64,000 bases of DNA from Aquimarina spongiae (lineage in GTDB: Bacteria > Bacteroidota > Bacteroidia > Flavobacteriales > Flavobacteriaceae), in NCBI RefSeq assembly GCF_900141785.1, contig NZ_FQYP01000012.1:45294-109293 (forward strand), read 5' to 3'. Below, one piece after another: positions 25,394 through 35,388 of this stretch; positions within the stretch are counted from its first letter, which is position 1, and each line of letters starts with the position of its first letter. Made by a program: the position numbers and the translations under genes. The notes under the pieces were generated by a model. That model was not told the origin of the DNA and searched no databases. It worked only from the letters and a program-made list of their open reading frames with translations.

Positions 25394-25421
25394 CGGAGCC
25401 CTTCAGTTTTGAGGGGCTCTG
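25394..25421 (+). terminator. Hairpin terminator after susD
   Basis: GAGCCCTTCA (25396-25405) pairs with TGAGGGGCTC (25410-25419) with one G-U pair and a 4-nt loop; two more outer pairs (one G-U) are possible. A T-rich stretch begins 9 nt later. It lies between susD and the FG-GAP gene, so it may attenuate rather than fully stop transcription. Confidence 0.65.
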
Positions 25422-25454
25422 CTAATTCGTATTTTTATAGTTTTAAGAACTTAA

Positions 25455-28400
25455 GTGATTTATAACCTTAGATATCGTATACTTACTCTTGTATTTCTCT
25501 TCGCTACCTTGATTTGTTGTAAGAAGGAGAAAAAGTCCTATCTCTTCAAAAACATGTTGAGCGCCGACACTGGAATTACATTTCAGAATACATTGAAAGA
25601 CTCCAAAGATTTGAATATCCTCACCTATCTTTATTATTACAATGGAGCGGGTGTTGCTGTAGGGGATTTTAATAACGATGGTTGGGAAGACCTATACTTC
25701 GTTGCTAATCAAGGCAAGAATCAACTATATCTTAATCGGCAAAACTTTCAGTTTAAAGAAGCGACTCCAAGAGTTCTAGAGGACAATGAGGGCTGGTCTA
25801 CAGGGGTTACCATTGTGGATATCAATAGTGATGGACTTAAAGATATTTATTTATGTAAAGTTGGGAAATACCGAACGATAAAAGGAAGAAATAAGTTATT
25901 TGTCAATAAAGGACTTGATCCAGAGGGTAAGGTAATTTTTGAAGAAGAAGCCAAAAAATATAACCTGGATATTGTTGGGTTTTCTACGCAAGCTAGTTTT
26001 TTTGATTATGATCTTGATGGAGACCTGGATATGTATTTGTTGAACCATTCTGTACATCCCAATAGAACTTACGGAAGAGGTAGTAAACGAAACCAAATAG
26101 ATTCACTCTCTGGAGATCGGTTGTATAGAAATGATCAAGGTGTTTTTACCGATGTTTCCCAGGAAACAGGTATTTTTCAGGGGGCTATAGGCTATGGTTT
26201 AGGTATAGCAACTAGTGATGTCAATAATGATGGTTATCCAGATATATACGTAGGGAATGATTTTTTTGAAAATGATTATTTATATATTAATCAGAAGGAT
26301 GGGACTTTTAAAGAAATAATTTCTTCAAACCAAAAGAAACTTCAGCATACTTCTCACTTTTCTATGGGTGTAGATATCGGTGATATTAATAATGATGGTC
26401 TTCCTGATATTTTATCGTTGGATATGCTCCCCGAGAATCTAGAAACCTATAAATCTTCAGGTACCGAATACAATTACACTACCTACAATCAGTATCTTAA
26501 AAATGGGTATCAACCACAATATATGCAAAATGCATTGCAACTAAATCGAGGAGACGCTAATTTTAGCGAAGTCGCTTTTTTTTCTGGAGTTGCAGCCACA
26601 GAATGGAGTTGGGCTCCGCTTATTGCGGATTATGATAATGACGGGTACAAAGACATCTTCATTTCCAACGGGATCAAGGGAGCAACCAATGATATGGATT
26701 TTATCAGTTTTATTGCTAATGAAAAGATCCAAGAAAGGATCAATCAAGGAATGACCAAAGAAGATCTATCGTTGATCAAGGAGCTACCCAGCAAGAAAAC
26801 TTCCAACTATTTTTATCAGAATAAAGGAGATCTCACTTTCGAAAAAACGTCTGATGTTTGGGCAGAAAACCCTCCTTCATACAGTAATGGAGCGGTTTAT
26901 GCAGATTTGGATAATGATGGAGATTTGGATATGGTGATTAATAATGTAAATGAATCTGCTTTTGTGTATGCTAATACCTCCTTAGAAAAAACAAATCATA
27001 ATTACTTGAAAATCCAACTCAAAGGGGCAAAGCATAATTTAGATGCTATAGGAACCAAAGTGATCTTGTTTGTTGAAGGAAAAATGCAACATACCGAAGT
27101 TTTTACAACCAAAGGCTATTTGTCGGCAGTATCTCCAATTTTGCATTTTGGGCTGGGACAAAATACAACTGTAGATTCCTTACAAGTTCATTGGCCAGGG
27201 GGTAATAGATCTACTCTTCAAAAGATAATGGCAAATCAAACACTAGTTATAAACAAGAATGATACTCTACTTAGTGATTCAAGTATTAGTGAAACTCAAG
27301 GAGAACAAGAGCGCGATTTGGGAGGTGTCAAATTCAAACATCAAGATTTTGAAACCAAGGATTTTAGTATAGAGCCTTTGGCGCCATACGCATTTTCTAA
27401 CGAGGGACCTCATATTGCCATAACAGATGTAAATAGCGATGGACGCAAGGATTTTGTCGTTTCTGGAGGAAAACTACAATCTACCTCCCTCTTTTTACAA
27501 TCTGTAGACGGAGATTTTATAAAAAGTAGGTTACCATCCCTCGAGATTGACCAACAATATGAAGATGTACAACAGTGCTTTTTGGATGCAGATCAAGACG
27601 GAGATCAGGATCTAATTACCGTATTTGGAGGAAACGAAAACTATTCCGGATATCAAAGTCCACCAGCTTTGTATATCAATGATAGGGGCATCTTCACTAA
27701 AAGTGAAAATTCATTAGTAGATCATACTATCAATGCATCTGTGGTAATATCCGCAGATATTGATAATGATGGAGATTTGGATCTCTTTGTTGGTAGTAAT
27801 AGTATTCCTGGTAAATATGGAGTTACTCCAAAACAATATATTTTTAAGAATGATGGTAAGGGAGTTTTTGAGGAGCAGACAGCCACTGTTGCTATAGAAT
27901 TATTTACCATAGGCCAGGTGACCGATGCGGCTTTTATAGATCTTAATAATGATGATTTTGAAGACTTGATTTTGGTTGGACATTATATGCCAATTACGAT
28001 ATTGATGAATGATGGAAAAGGCAATTTCAAAAAAGAAGAGAACAATTCCCTGAAACATACCAATGGTTGGTGGAATTGCCTAATCGTTCAGGATATGGAT
28101 AAGGATGGGGATGTCGATATCATTGCGGGTAATTGGGGACTTAATACCCGACTTACTGCTTCGGTTGAAGAGCCACTGCGTTTGTATTTGAATGATTTTG
28201 ATAAAAACGGAAAAAAAGATCCTATTGTTACCTATTTTTATAAAGGAAAAGAAACACCAATAGCAACCAAAGATGAACTATCAAAACAAATTCCAGTTCT
28301 AAACAAGAAATTCTTGTCGTATACTACTTTTGCAAAGGCAGATTTCAAAGATTATTTTTCGGCTTCGGCAATTGAAGAAGCTGAAGTCAAGCAGGTTTTT

Positions 28401-28772
28401 ACACTGGCTACAATTTATTTTGAAAATAAGGGGAATCGCAATTTTGAAGCGCATGAGTTACCATGGGAAGCACAAATATCTTCGGTGCATGCCATGCATG
28501 TTCTTGATATAAATCAGGATGAATATCCAGATATTGCACTGGGAGGTAATACATATGAAGTAAATACTCAATTAAGTCGGTTAGACGCCTCTTACGGTTC
28601 TGTACTATTGAATACTCAAAAAGGAACTTTTGAGGTTGGGAATAAACCAAAATTGAATATAAAAGGAGCAATAAGATCTATACAATCTATCGATGTCAAC
28701 CAAGAAAAATATCTCTTGTTTGGAATCAATAATGATAGCCTTCAATTAATAAAAATAACAACCAATGAATAA
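25455..28772 (+). CDS. FG-GAP/VCBS repeat, ASPIC/UnbV lipoprotein 1 (CRTAC1-like)
   Basis: A 1,105-aa lipoprotein starting at GTG; an in-frame stop lies just upstream, so no other start is available. Lipobox LICC with Cys near residue 21. Repeats of the calcium-binding DxNxDGxxD type (VGDFNNDGWEDLYF, VDINSDGLKDIYL, SDVNNDGYPDIYV and others) form beta-propeller blades in the N-terminal half. An ASPIC/UnbV domain follows at about 510-600 (GTKVILFV, LHFGLGQNTTVDSLQVHWPGG). A second FG-GAP half follows from about 640. It is surface- or periplasm-anchored and probably binds glycan or protein. It is first of three tandem paralogues and overlaps the next by 8 bp. Confidence 0.9.
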   Translation: MIYNLRYRILTLVFLFATLICCKKEKKSYLFKNMLSADTGITFQNTLKDSKDLNILTYLYYYNGAGVAVGDFNNDGWEDLYFVANQGKNQLYLNRQNFQFKEATPRVLEDNEGWSTGVTIVDINSDGLKDIYLCKVGKYRTIKGRNKLFVNKGLDPEGKVIFEEEAKKYNLDIVGFSTQASFFDYDLDGDLDMYLLNHSVHPNRTYGRGSKRNQIDSLSGDRLYRNDQGVFTDVSQETGIFQGAIGYGLGIATSDVNNDGYPDIYVGNDFFENDYLYINQKDGTFKEIISSNQKKLQHTSHFSMGVDIGDINNDGLPDILSLDMLPENLETYKSSGTEYNYTTYNQYLKNGYQPQYMQNALQLNRGDANFSEVAFFSGVAATEWSWAPLIADYDNDGYKDIFISNGIKGATNDMDFISFIANEKIQERINQGMTKEDLSLIKELPSKKTSNYFYQNKGDLTFEKTSDVWAENPPSYSNGAVYADLDNDGDLDMVINNVNESAFVYANTSLEKTNHNYLKIQLKGAKHNLDAIGTKVILFVEGKMQHTEVFTTKGYLSAVSPILHFGLGQNTTVDSLQVHWPGGNRSTLQKIMANQTLVINKNDTLLSDSSISETQGEQERDLGGVKFKHQDFETKDFSIEPLAPYAFSNEGPHIAITDVNSDGRKDFVVSGGKLQSTSLFLQSVDGDFIKSRLPSLEIDQQYEDVQQCFLDADQDGDQDLITVFGGNENYSGYQSPPALYINDRGIFTKSENSLVDHTINASVVISADIDNDGDLDLFVGSNSIPGKYGVTPKQYIFKNDGKGVFEEQTATVAIELFTIGQVTDAAFIDLNNDDFEDLILVGHYMPITILMNDGKGNFKKEENNSLKHTNGWWNCLIVQDMDKDGDVDIIAGNWGLNTRLTASVEEPLRLYLNDFDKNGKKDPIVTYFYKGKETPIATKDELSKQIPVLNKKFLSYTTFAKADFKDYFSASAIEEAEVKQVFTLATIYFENKGNRNFEAHELPWEAQISSVHAMHVLDINQDEYPDIALGGNTYEVNTQLSRLDASYGSVLLNTQKGTFEVGNKPKLNIKGAIRSIQSIDVNQEKYLLFGINNDSLQLIKITTNE

Positions 28773-31700
28773 AATAGTATATAGCTGCCTATTAGTATCT
28801 ATGGTTTTGGGCTCTTGTAAAAAGGAAAAAATAAACACCAAAACCAAAATAGATCAGGAGCCTTTGTTTACCAAAGTTACGGCTGCAACATCTAATATTC
28901 ATTTTGGGAATACCGTAGAAAGTCAGAAAGACTTTAACATTTTCACCTATAGAAACTATTTCAATGGAGGAGGTGTAGCCATCGGAGATATTAATAATGA
29001 TGGATTACCAGATGTATATCTTACCGCAAATCAAGGAGAAAACAAACTCTATCTCAATAAAGGAAATTTTAAGTTCGAAGACATTTCCAAATCCTCAAAA
29101 ACTACAGGTAAGAACTCATGGTCTACTGGGGTAGTTATGGTAGATATCAATGCCGATGGTTTTTTGGATATTTATGTTTGCAATGCGGGAAATGTAAAAG
29201 GAGATGATCAAAAAAATGAACTTTTTATCAATAATGGACCTTCGGCAGATTCGGGAATCATTACGTTTACTGAGAAGGCGGAAGAATACAATTTAGCCGA
29301 TAGTGGTTTTACAACACATGCAGGATTTTTTGACTACGATCAAGATGGGGATCTGGATGCTTACATTTTGAACAATAGTTTTATCCCGGTAAGTAGTTTG
29401 GGATTTACCAACAAAAGAGATTTACGGGCAAAAGACTGGAATATTCCCGAGATCCTTAAAGGAGGTGGAGATAAATTATTACGTAATGATAATGGAGTTT
29501 TTACCGATGTAAGCGAGGAGGCGGGGATTTATGGAAGCCTAATTGGATTTGGGTTAGGGGTTACTATCGGGGATGTAAATCAAGATTTGTTGCCTGATAT
29601 CTATGTTTCTAATGATTTTTATGAGAGGGATTACCTGTATATTAACAATGGAGATGGCACTTTTCGGGAAGAAGTAAAAAAGTGGATTGAACACTTAAGT
29701 CTATCCTCAATGGGGGCAGATATGGCGGATATCAACAATGATGGTCTTCCAGAGATTTTTGTTACTGATATGCTGCCAGAAAAAGATCAACGGCTCAAAG
29801 AGACCACATCTTTTGAGAATTATGATATCTATCAACTCAAGAAAAGTAGAGACTTCTATAACCAATACATGCAGAATTCATTGCAGCTCAATAATGGAAA
29901 TGGTTCGTTTTCTGAAATTTCCTTTTACAGTGGTGTAGCAGAAACCGATTGGAGCTGGGGAGCATTACTCTTTGATATGGATAATGATGGTTATAAGGAT
30001 ATTTATGTGAGTAATGGTATTTATCACGATTTAACGGATCAGGATTTTATGAACTTTTTTGCTAATGATATCATTCAAAAAATGACTCTTACCGGCAAAA
30101 AAGAAGAGGTAGATTCCATCATTAATAGAATGCCTTCTACTCCAATTTCGAATTACGCTTTCAAAAACAATGGAGATTTAACATTTGACAATGCTACTAA
30201 AACTTGGGGTTTTGAGGAACCTACATTTTCTAACGGTGCTGCTTATGCTGATTTGGATAATGATGGAGATCTGGATCTTATTGTAAATAATTTTAATATG
30301 CCGGTCTCGGTATATCAAAATAAAAGCGAGCGGTTAGGAAACAATTTTGTGAGAGTGCAAATTAAGGGTAAAGATAAAAACACCTTTGCCATTGGGAGCG
30401 TCGTAGAAATTTATGCAAATTATGAGATTATCAGACAGGAGCTCGTTCCCACAAGAGGGTTTCAATCTTCTACAGAGTATATTATGACTATTGGAATCGG
30501 AAAGATCAATAACATAGATTCAGTCAAGGTGATATTTCCTAATCAACAGACCCAAAGTATCAGTAGTGTTAATGTCAATACATTATTGCAATTTGATCAG
30601 GAAGTGGGAAAGGAAAGAGATAAAATATTTTCAGAAAACCAGGTAGTTTATTTTGAGGAGGTTACCGTAGGTTTACAACCTCATAAGGAAGATCCTTATG
30701 TAGATTTTGATTATGAAGGATTGATCTATAAAATGCAATCACGAGAAGGTCCCGCTATAGCCATTGGTGATGTGAATGGTGATGGAAATGAAGATGTTTT
30801 TGTTGGAGGAGCCTTCAAACAATCTGGTAGATTGTATTTGCAACAAGATAATGGAAAAGTAGTAGCGTCCTCTTTTGAAACAGAGGAAGTTTTTGAGGAT
30901 ACAGCTGCGGCATTTCTTGATATTGATGCCGACGGTGATTTGGATTTGGTTCTGGGGTCTGGAGGAAATTTTAAAGGCGCAAGAACCGGAGTTCGGTTTT
31001 ATACCAATGATGGGAAGGGGAATTTTTCTCGAGGAAAGATAGTTGCTGCTACCAATGCCAATGTATCGACTATTGCTTCGTATGATTATGATCAGGATGG
31101 TGATATAGATTTGTTTGTAGGGTGCTTAAATGTGGTAGGTGTATATGGAGTTTCTCCTCAGAGTCTATTATTAGAAAATGTAGGTAACGGTAATTTTAAG
31201 GATATAGTGCTTACCCATGCTCCAGAAATCAGAGAAATAGGGATGGTCACAGAGGCGATCTGGAAAGATGTGGACGGTGATGAACTAAAAGATTTGATTT
31301 TGGTAGGAGAATGGATGTCACCCAAAATTTTTAAGAACGCCAAAGGAAAACTAAAGTATCAGGACAATAACCTAAATAGGATCTCGGGTTGGTTTAATAC
31401 TGTTAAAGCAGAAGATTTGGATAATGATGGAGATATTGATTTGGTGTTGGGGAATCGTGGTCTCAATGCCAAATACAAAGCCACCGAGCAACACCCGATG
31501 AGGTTATATGTTAACGATTTTGATAACAATGGTACTGTAGAACAAATAGTGACGCAACATATTGCTTCTAGAGATGTTCCTATACAGCTCAAAAAGGAGA
31601 TAACGGCACAAATCAACTCCTTGAAAAAACAGAATATTAAGTTTTCAGAATATGCCAAAAAATCAATCAAAGATTTATTTCCGAAAGAAGTTCTGGAAAA

Positions 31701-32097
31701 CACTATCGTTAAAGAAGTGAATACCTTTTCTAGCCTTATCGCTTATAACGATGGTAAGGGCAATTTTGAATTTGTACATTTACCACAAGTAGCACAGTTA
31801 TCGTGTATCAATGCAATAGAAACTATAGATATTAATGAGGATGGAGTTCTGGATCTGGTGTTAGGAGGTAATAACTATAATTTTAAACCTCAATATTCCC
31901 GACTAGATGCGAGTAGAGGAATTGTCTTGTTAAGTACAGGAAAACAAAGTTACAAACCGATTTCATCTTCCGGTTTTTTGGTAGAAGGAGAGATCAAAAA
32001 TCTGAATTGGATGTCCAATAAGACTGGAAACAAATATTTAATTTCTGGGATTAATAATGAAACTCCAAGAATGTTTAAACTCAAAAATAAGGAATGA
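28765..32097 (+). CDS. FG-GAP/VCBS repeat, ASPIC/UnbV lipoprotein 2
   Basis: A 1,110-aa paralogue of the preceding protein with the same order: lipoprotein signal (VLGSCKK), FG-GAP blades (IGDINNDGLPDVYL, VDINADGFLDIYV, IGDVNQDLLPDIYV), an ASPIC/UnbV domain (GSVVEIYANYEIIR, ...DSVKVIFPNQQ), then a second FG-GAP half with VNGDGNEDVFVGG and DYDQDGDIDLFVG. Both halves end with a YSRLDASRG segment shared among the family. Its ATG lies inside the end of lipoprotein 1 (8-bp overlap), which shows translational coupling. The three copies have diverged widely in sequence though not in architecture, which suggests old duplication and different ligands. Confidence 0.9.
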   Translation: MNKIVYSCLLVSMVLGSCKKEKINTKTKIDQEPLFTKVTAATSNIHFGNTVESQKDFNIFTYRNYFNGGGVAIGDINNDGLPDVYLTANQGENKLYLNKGNFKFEDISKSSKTTGKNSWSTGVVMVDINADGFLDIYVCNAGNVKGDDQKNELFINNGPSADSGIITFTEKAEEYNLADSGFTTHAGFFDYDQDGDLDAYILNNSFIPVSSLGFTNKRDLRAKDWNIPEILKGGGDKLLRNDNGVFTDVSEEAGIYGSLIGFGLGVTIGDVNQDLLPDIYVSNDFYERDYLYINNGDGTFREEVKKWIEHLSLSSMGADMADINNDGLPEIFVTDMLPEKDQRLKETTSFENYDIYQLKKSRDFYNQYMQNSLQLNNGNGSFSEISFYSGVAETDWSWGALLFDMDNDGYKDIYVSNGIYHDLTDQDFMNFFANDIIQKMTLTGKKEEVDSIINRMPSTPISNYAFKNNGDLTFDNATKTWGFEEPTFSNGAAYADLDNDGDLDLIVNNFNMPVSVYQNKSERLGNNFVRVQIKGKDKNTFAIGSVVEIYANYEIIRQELVPTRGFQSSTEYIMTIGIGKINNIDSVKVIFPNQQTQSISSVNVNTLLQFDQEVGKERDKIFSENQVVYFEEVTVGLQPHKEDPYVDFDYEGLIYKMQSREGPAIAIGDVNGDGNEDVFVGGAFKQSGRLYLQQDNGKVVASSFETEEVFEDTAAAFLDIDADGDLDLVLGSGGNFKGARTGVRFYTNDGKGNFSRGKIVAATNANVSTIASYDYDQDGDIDLFVGCLNVVGVYGVSPQSLLLENVGNGNFKDIVLTHAPEIREIGMVTEAIWKDVDGDELKDLILVGEWMSPKIFKNAKGKLKYQDNNLNRISGWFNTVKAEDLDNDGDIDLVLGNRGLNAKYKATEQHPMRLYVNDFDNNGTVEQIVTQHIASRDVPIQLKKEITAQINSLKKQNIKFSEYAKKSIKDLFPKEVLENTIVKEVNTFSSLIAYNDGKGNFEFVHLPQVAQLSCINAIETIDINEDGVLDLVLGGNNYNFKPQYSRLDASRGIVLLSTGKQSYKPISSSGFLVEGEIKNLNWMSNKTGNKYLISGINNETPRMFKLKNKE

Positions 32098-32130
32098 GCA
32101 TAGTGGTTTAGTTCATTCATCTTACTAGTA

Positions 32131-35100
32131 ATGATCAAAAGAGTTTTAATACTAATTGCAATAAGCTTGTTTTCCTGTAAAAAAACAGAAAATAAAAGTA
32201 CCTTATTTCAGAAAGTTTCTTCAGAAATCAGTGGAGTTACCTTTCAAAATACACTACAAAATACCCAAAACCTCAATATACTAGACTACTTATATTTCTA
32301 TAACGGCGGAGGAGTAGCCGTTGGAGATATTGATAATGATGGTTGGGTTGACGTTTTTTTTACCGCGAACCAGGGAGAAAATAAACTATATAAAAACAAA
32401 GGGAATTTTGAATTTGAAGACATTACCGAGCAGGCAGGTGTAGCAGGACAATCCGATTGGAATACTGGAACGGTAATGGCCGATGCAAATGGAGATGGAT
32501 TTTTGGATATTTATGTGTGTGCCGTGGTCGGTATTCAAGGGTTAGAAGGAGGTAATGAATTATTTATTAATAATGGAGATGGTACTTTTACCGAAAAGGG
32601 AGAACAATACCGAGTAAACTTTAAGAATTACAGTACTAGCACTGCATTTTTTGATTATGATAATGATGGAGATCTGGATATGTACTTGCTCAATCATGCG
32701 GTGCATACACAACATTCATTTGGAAAAGCAGCTATCAGAAACCAAAGAGATGATCGTAGTGGAGATAAATTACTACGAAATGATGGCGACGTTTTTGTAG
32801 ATGTAAGCGAAAGTGCCGGGATTTTTGGAGGACCCAATGGATATGGACTGGGAATTGCTACGGCAGATTTTAATAACGATGGATATACGGATATTTATAT
32901 AAGTAACGATTTTCATGAGGATGATTATTATTACCTGAATAATCAGAACGGGACCTTCTCTGAAGTTTTAAAAGAAAAGATGGGGCATACCAGTCGGTTT
33001 TCGATGGGGAGTGATGTTGCAGATATCAATCACGACGGATATATAGATATCATGACCTTGGATATGATCCCCAAAGAAGAGAAAGTACTCAAAGCCTCTG
33101 CCGGGGACGAAACTGTGGACATGTTGGAGATGAGAACGAATCAATTGGGGTATCATTACCAGTATGCACGTAATATGTTGCACATCAATAACGAAGGAAA
33201 GTTCTTTTCTGAAACTGCTTTGTTAAGTGGAGTGGCAGAAAGTGATTGGAGTTGGTCCGCTCTCTTTGCAGATTATAATCAGGACGGAGAGCAAGATATC
33301 TTTATCTCAAATGGAATCCCGAAACGTCCTAATGATTTGGATTATATCCGGTACATATCCAATGATCAAATCAAGGAAAAAATAACAAAGACCAAGCTGA
33401 TTGATCAGGAAGCATTAGATATTATGCCCCCGGGAATAGTACAAAATATGATGTTCCAGGGTATAGGAGATATTCAATTCAAAGATCAATCTTTAGGGTG
33501 GTTACCAAAAGATACTATGATCTCAAACGGGAGTGCATATGCCGATTTTGATAACGATGGAGATCTAGATATCGTAACGAATAATAGTGGAACTCAAGCC
33601 ACTTTTTATAAGAATACCGTGGATACTACATCCAATTACTTGAAACTAAAACTTCAATATAAAAAATCAAATCTATTCGGTATCGGGGCCAAAGTCATTT
33701 CTTATCATCAAGGGGTTCCTCAATATCGACAAATGTATACCAGCAAAGGGTTTCAATCTTCTTCTGAAGCTATGATTCATTTTGGATATGGAAAAACAAA
33801 GTATGTGGATTCCCTGAAGATCATTTGGCCAGACCATACCATACAGATGGCGGAACGCATTAAAACCAATCAAACACTTACTATCCGATTATTAAACAAA
33901 AGAAATACGGTTGACTATAAGACAATCTTTCCAAATTCTAAAGGTTGGTTTTCAAAGGTGGATAGTATCCCTGGGTTTGACTTTGAGCATAGAGAGAATA
34001 ATTATGTGGATTTCAATGGACAGAAACTGATTCCCTACAAAGTATCGGATAAAGGACCAGCCACTGCGGTAGGAGACCTCAATAATGACGGTAAGGAAGA
34101 TATTTTTTTTGGAAGCTCTAGAAATAGTCCTTCTCAGCTATTTATACAAACCAACACTGGCTTTGAAAAAGTACAAACAACAATTGAAACTGATAAAATT
34201 GCAGAAGATGTAGCAGCGGTCATCACGAATTTGGATGATAATAAAACGAATGATCTTTTGGTAGCTTCTTCGGATGGAGAGGTTTTTGGCCCTTCCAAAA
34301 GAGTATTGGATCGGCGTTATTTCTATATCGACAAAGGAATACAGAAAACTGATTTTCCTGAATTGTTTAATCATACCTCTGTAATACAACCCGGTGATCC
34401 AGATAATGATGGAGATCAAGACCTTTTTGTTGGAGGATATGTAGTGCCAGGGGATTTTGGTAAAATTCCAAGCTCTTATATTCTTAAAAATGAGAAGGGG
34501 AGTTTTAAAAAACAGGAACATGAATTGTTAGAAAGCGTAGGTATGGTCACTGATGCTATTTGGACAGATTTTGATGGAGATAACAACAAAGACTTAATTG
34601 TGGTTGGTGAGTGGATGTCACCTACATTTTTTAAGAATGATAATGGAAAGTTAGTAGATGCTACGACATCGGTGTCCAAAACAAAATTAAATGGACTATG
34701 GCAGTCTATTGAAGCTTTTGATATAGATGATGATGGAGATTTGGATTATATTTTAGGTAATTGGGGATTGAATACAAAATTCAAAGCCTCAGCAGATACC
34801 CCTTTACGGATGTATTACGATGACTTTGATGACAACCAAAAAACAGAGACTATCGTGGCAATCCCTAGAGAAGGGAAATATTATACCGCTCTAGGACTAG
34901 ACGAATTATCTGCCCAACTTAATTTTTTACGAAAAAAATTTACTACCTATGCATCGTTTGCAGGAAAAACAGTTGATGAGATTTTTGATGAAGAACAATT
35001 GAGTAATGCTACTCTGTTTGAGGTGCATCAATTGGCATCGGGATATTTGAAAAATGAAGGAGGAACCTTTACATTCGTGCCGTTTAGTAATGAATTACAA

Positions 35101-35388
35101 ATAGCACCGATCACATCGATGTTAACACACGATTTTGACAAAGATGGTAAAGAAGAAGTGCTGCTAGCCGGGAACTATTTTGGAGTTACGCCATACCATG
35201 GAAGATTTGACGGTTTTGGAGGCGCATTGCTTCAAAAAAAAGGTAAGATTTTGGAAGCAAATGAGCTCCATATTAACCTTGCTCAAAAGGCGGTAGTAGC
35301 GAGTAATATCATTAATTTTGCAAATAAGGAATATTTGATAATTACAGTAAATAATGGAAAAGCAGAAATTTATGCGATTCATCAATAA
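32131..35388 (+). CDS. FG-GAP/VCBS repeat, ASPIC/UnbV lipoprotein 3
   Basis: A 1,085-aa third paralogue. Lipobox SLFSCKK, N-terminal FG-GAP blades (VGDIDNDGWVDVFF, ADANGDGFLDIYV, ADFNNDGYTDIYI), an ASPIC/UnbV domain (GIGAKVISYHQG, LKIIWPDHT), and a second half with VGDLNNDGKEDIFFG and DPDNDGDQDLFVGG. It starts 34 bp after lipoprotein 2 and overlaps the following haloperoxidase-like gene by up to 35 bp. The overlaps on both sides of the trio indicate one transcription unit running from 25455 into 37640. Known Bacteroidetes loci often place such proteins after SusCD, but their molecular role is unproven. Confidence 0.9.
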   Translation: MIKRVLILIAISLFSCKKTENKSTLFQKVSSEISGVTFQNTLQNTQNLNILDYLYFYNGGGVAVGDIDNDGWVDVFFTANQGENKLYKNKGNFEFEDITEQAGVAGQSDWNTGTVMADANGDGFLDIYVCAVVGIQGLEGGNELFINNGDGTFTEKGEQYRVNFKNYSTSTAFFDYDNDGDLDMYLLNHAVHTQHSFGKAAIRNQRDDRSGDKLLRNDGDVFVDVSESAGIFGGPNGYGLGIATADFNNDGYTDIYISNDFHEDDYYYLNNQNGTFSEVLKEKMGHTSRFSMGSDVADINHDGYIDIMTLDMIPKEEKVLKASAGDETVDMLEMRTNQLGYHYQYARNMLHINNEGKFFSETALLSGVAESDWSWSALFADYNQDGEQDIFISNGIPKRPNDLDYIRYISNDQIKEKITKTKLIDQEALDIMPPGIVQNMMFQGIGDIQFKDQSLGWLPKDTMISNGSAYADFDNDGDLDIVTNNSGTQATFYKNTVDTTSNYLKLKLQYKKSNLFGIGAKVISYHQGVPQYRQMYTSKGFQSSSEAMIHFGYGKTKYVDSLKIIWPDHTIQMAERIKTNQTLTIRLLNKRNTVDYKTIFPNSKGWFSKVDSIPGFDFEHRENNYVDFNGQKLIPYKVSDKGPATAVGDLNNDGKEDIFFGSSRNSPSQLFIQTNTGFEKVQTTIETDKIAEDVAAVITNLDDNKTNDLLVASSDGEVFGPSKRVLDRRYFYIDKGIQKTDFPELFNHTSVIQPGDPDNDGDQDLFVGGYVVPGDFGKIPSSYILKNEKGSFKKQEHELLESVGMVTDAIWTDFDGDNNKDLIVVGEWMSPTFFKNDNGKLVDATTSVSKTKLNGLWQSIEAFDIDDDGDLDYILGNWGLNTKFKASADTPLRMYYDDFDDNQKTETIVAIPREGKYYTALGLDELSAQLNFLRKKFTTYASFAGKTVDEIFDEEQLSNATLFEVHQLASGYLKNEGGTFTFVPFSNELQIAPITSMLTHDFDKDGKEEVLLAGNYFGVTPYHGRFDGFGGALLQKKGKILEANELHINLAQKAVVASNIINFANKEYLIITVNNGKAEIYAIHQ

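Noticed and set aside
25600..35300. Repeated GATxxxAATxxTGATGG-like stretches
   Set aside because: They encode FG-GAP calcium-binding loops in three coding frames, not an independent repeat element.
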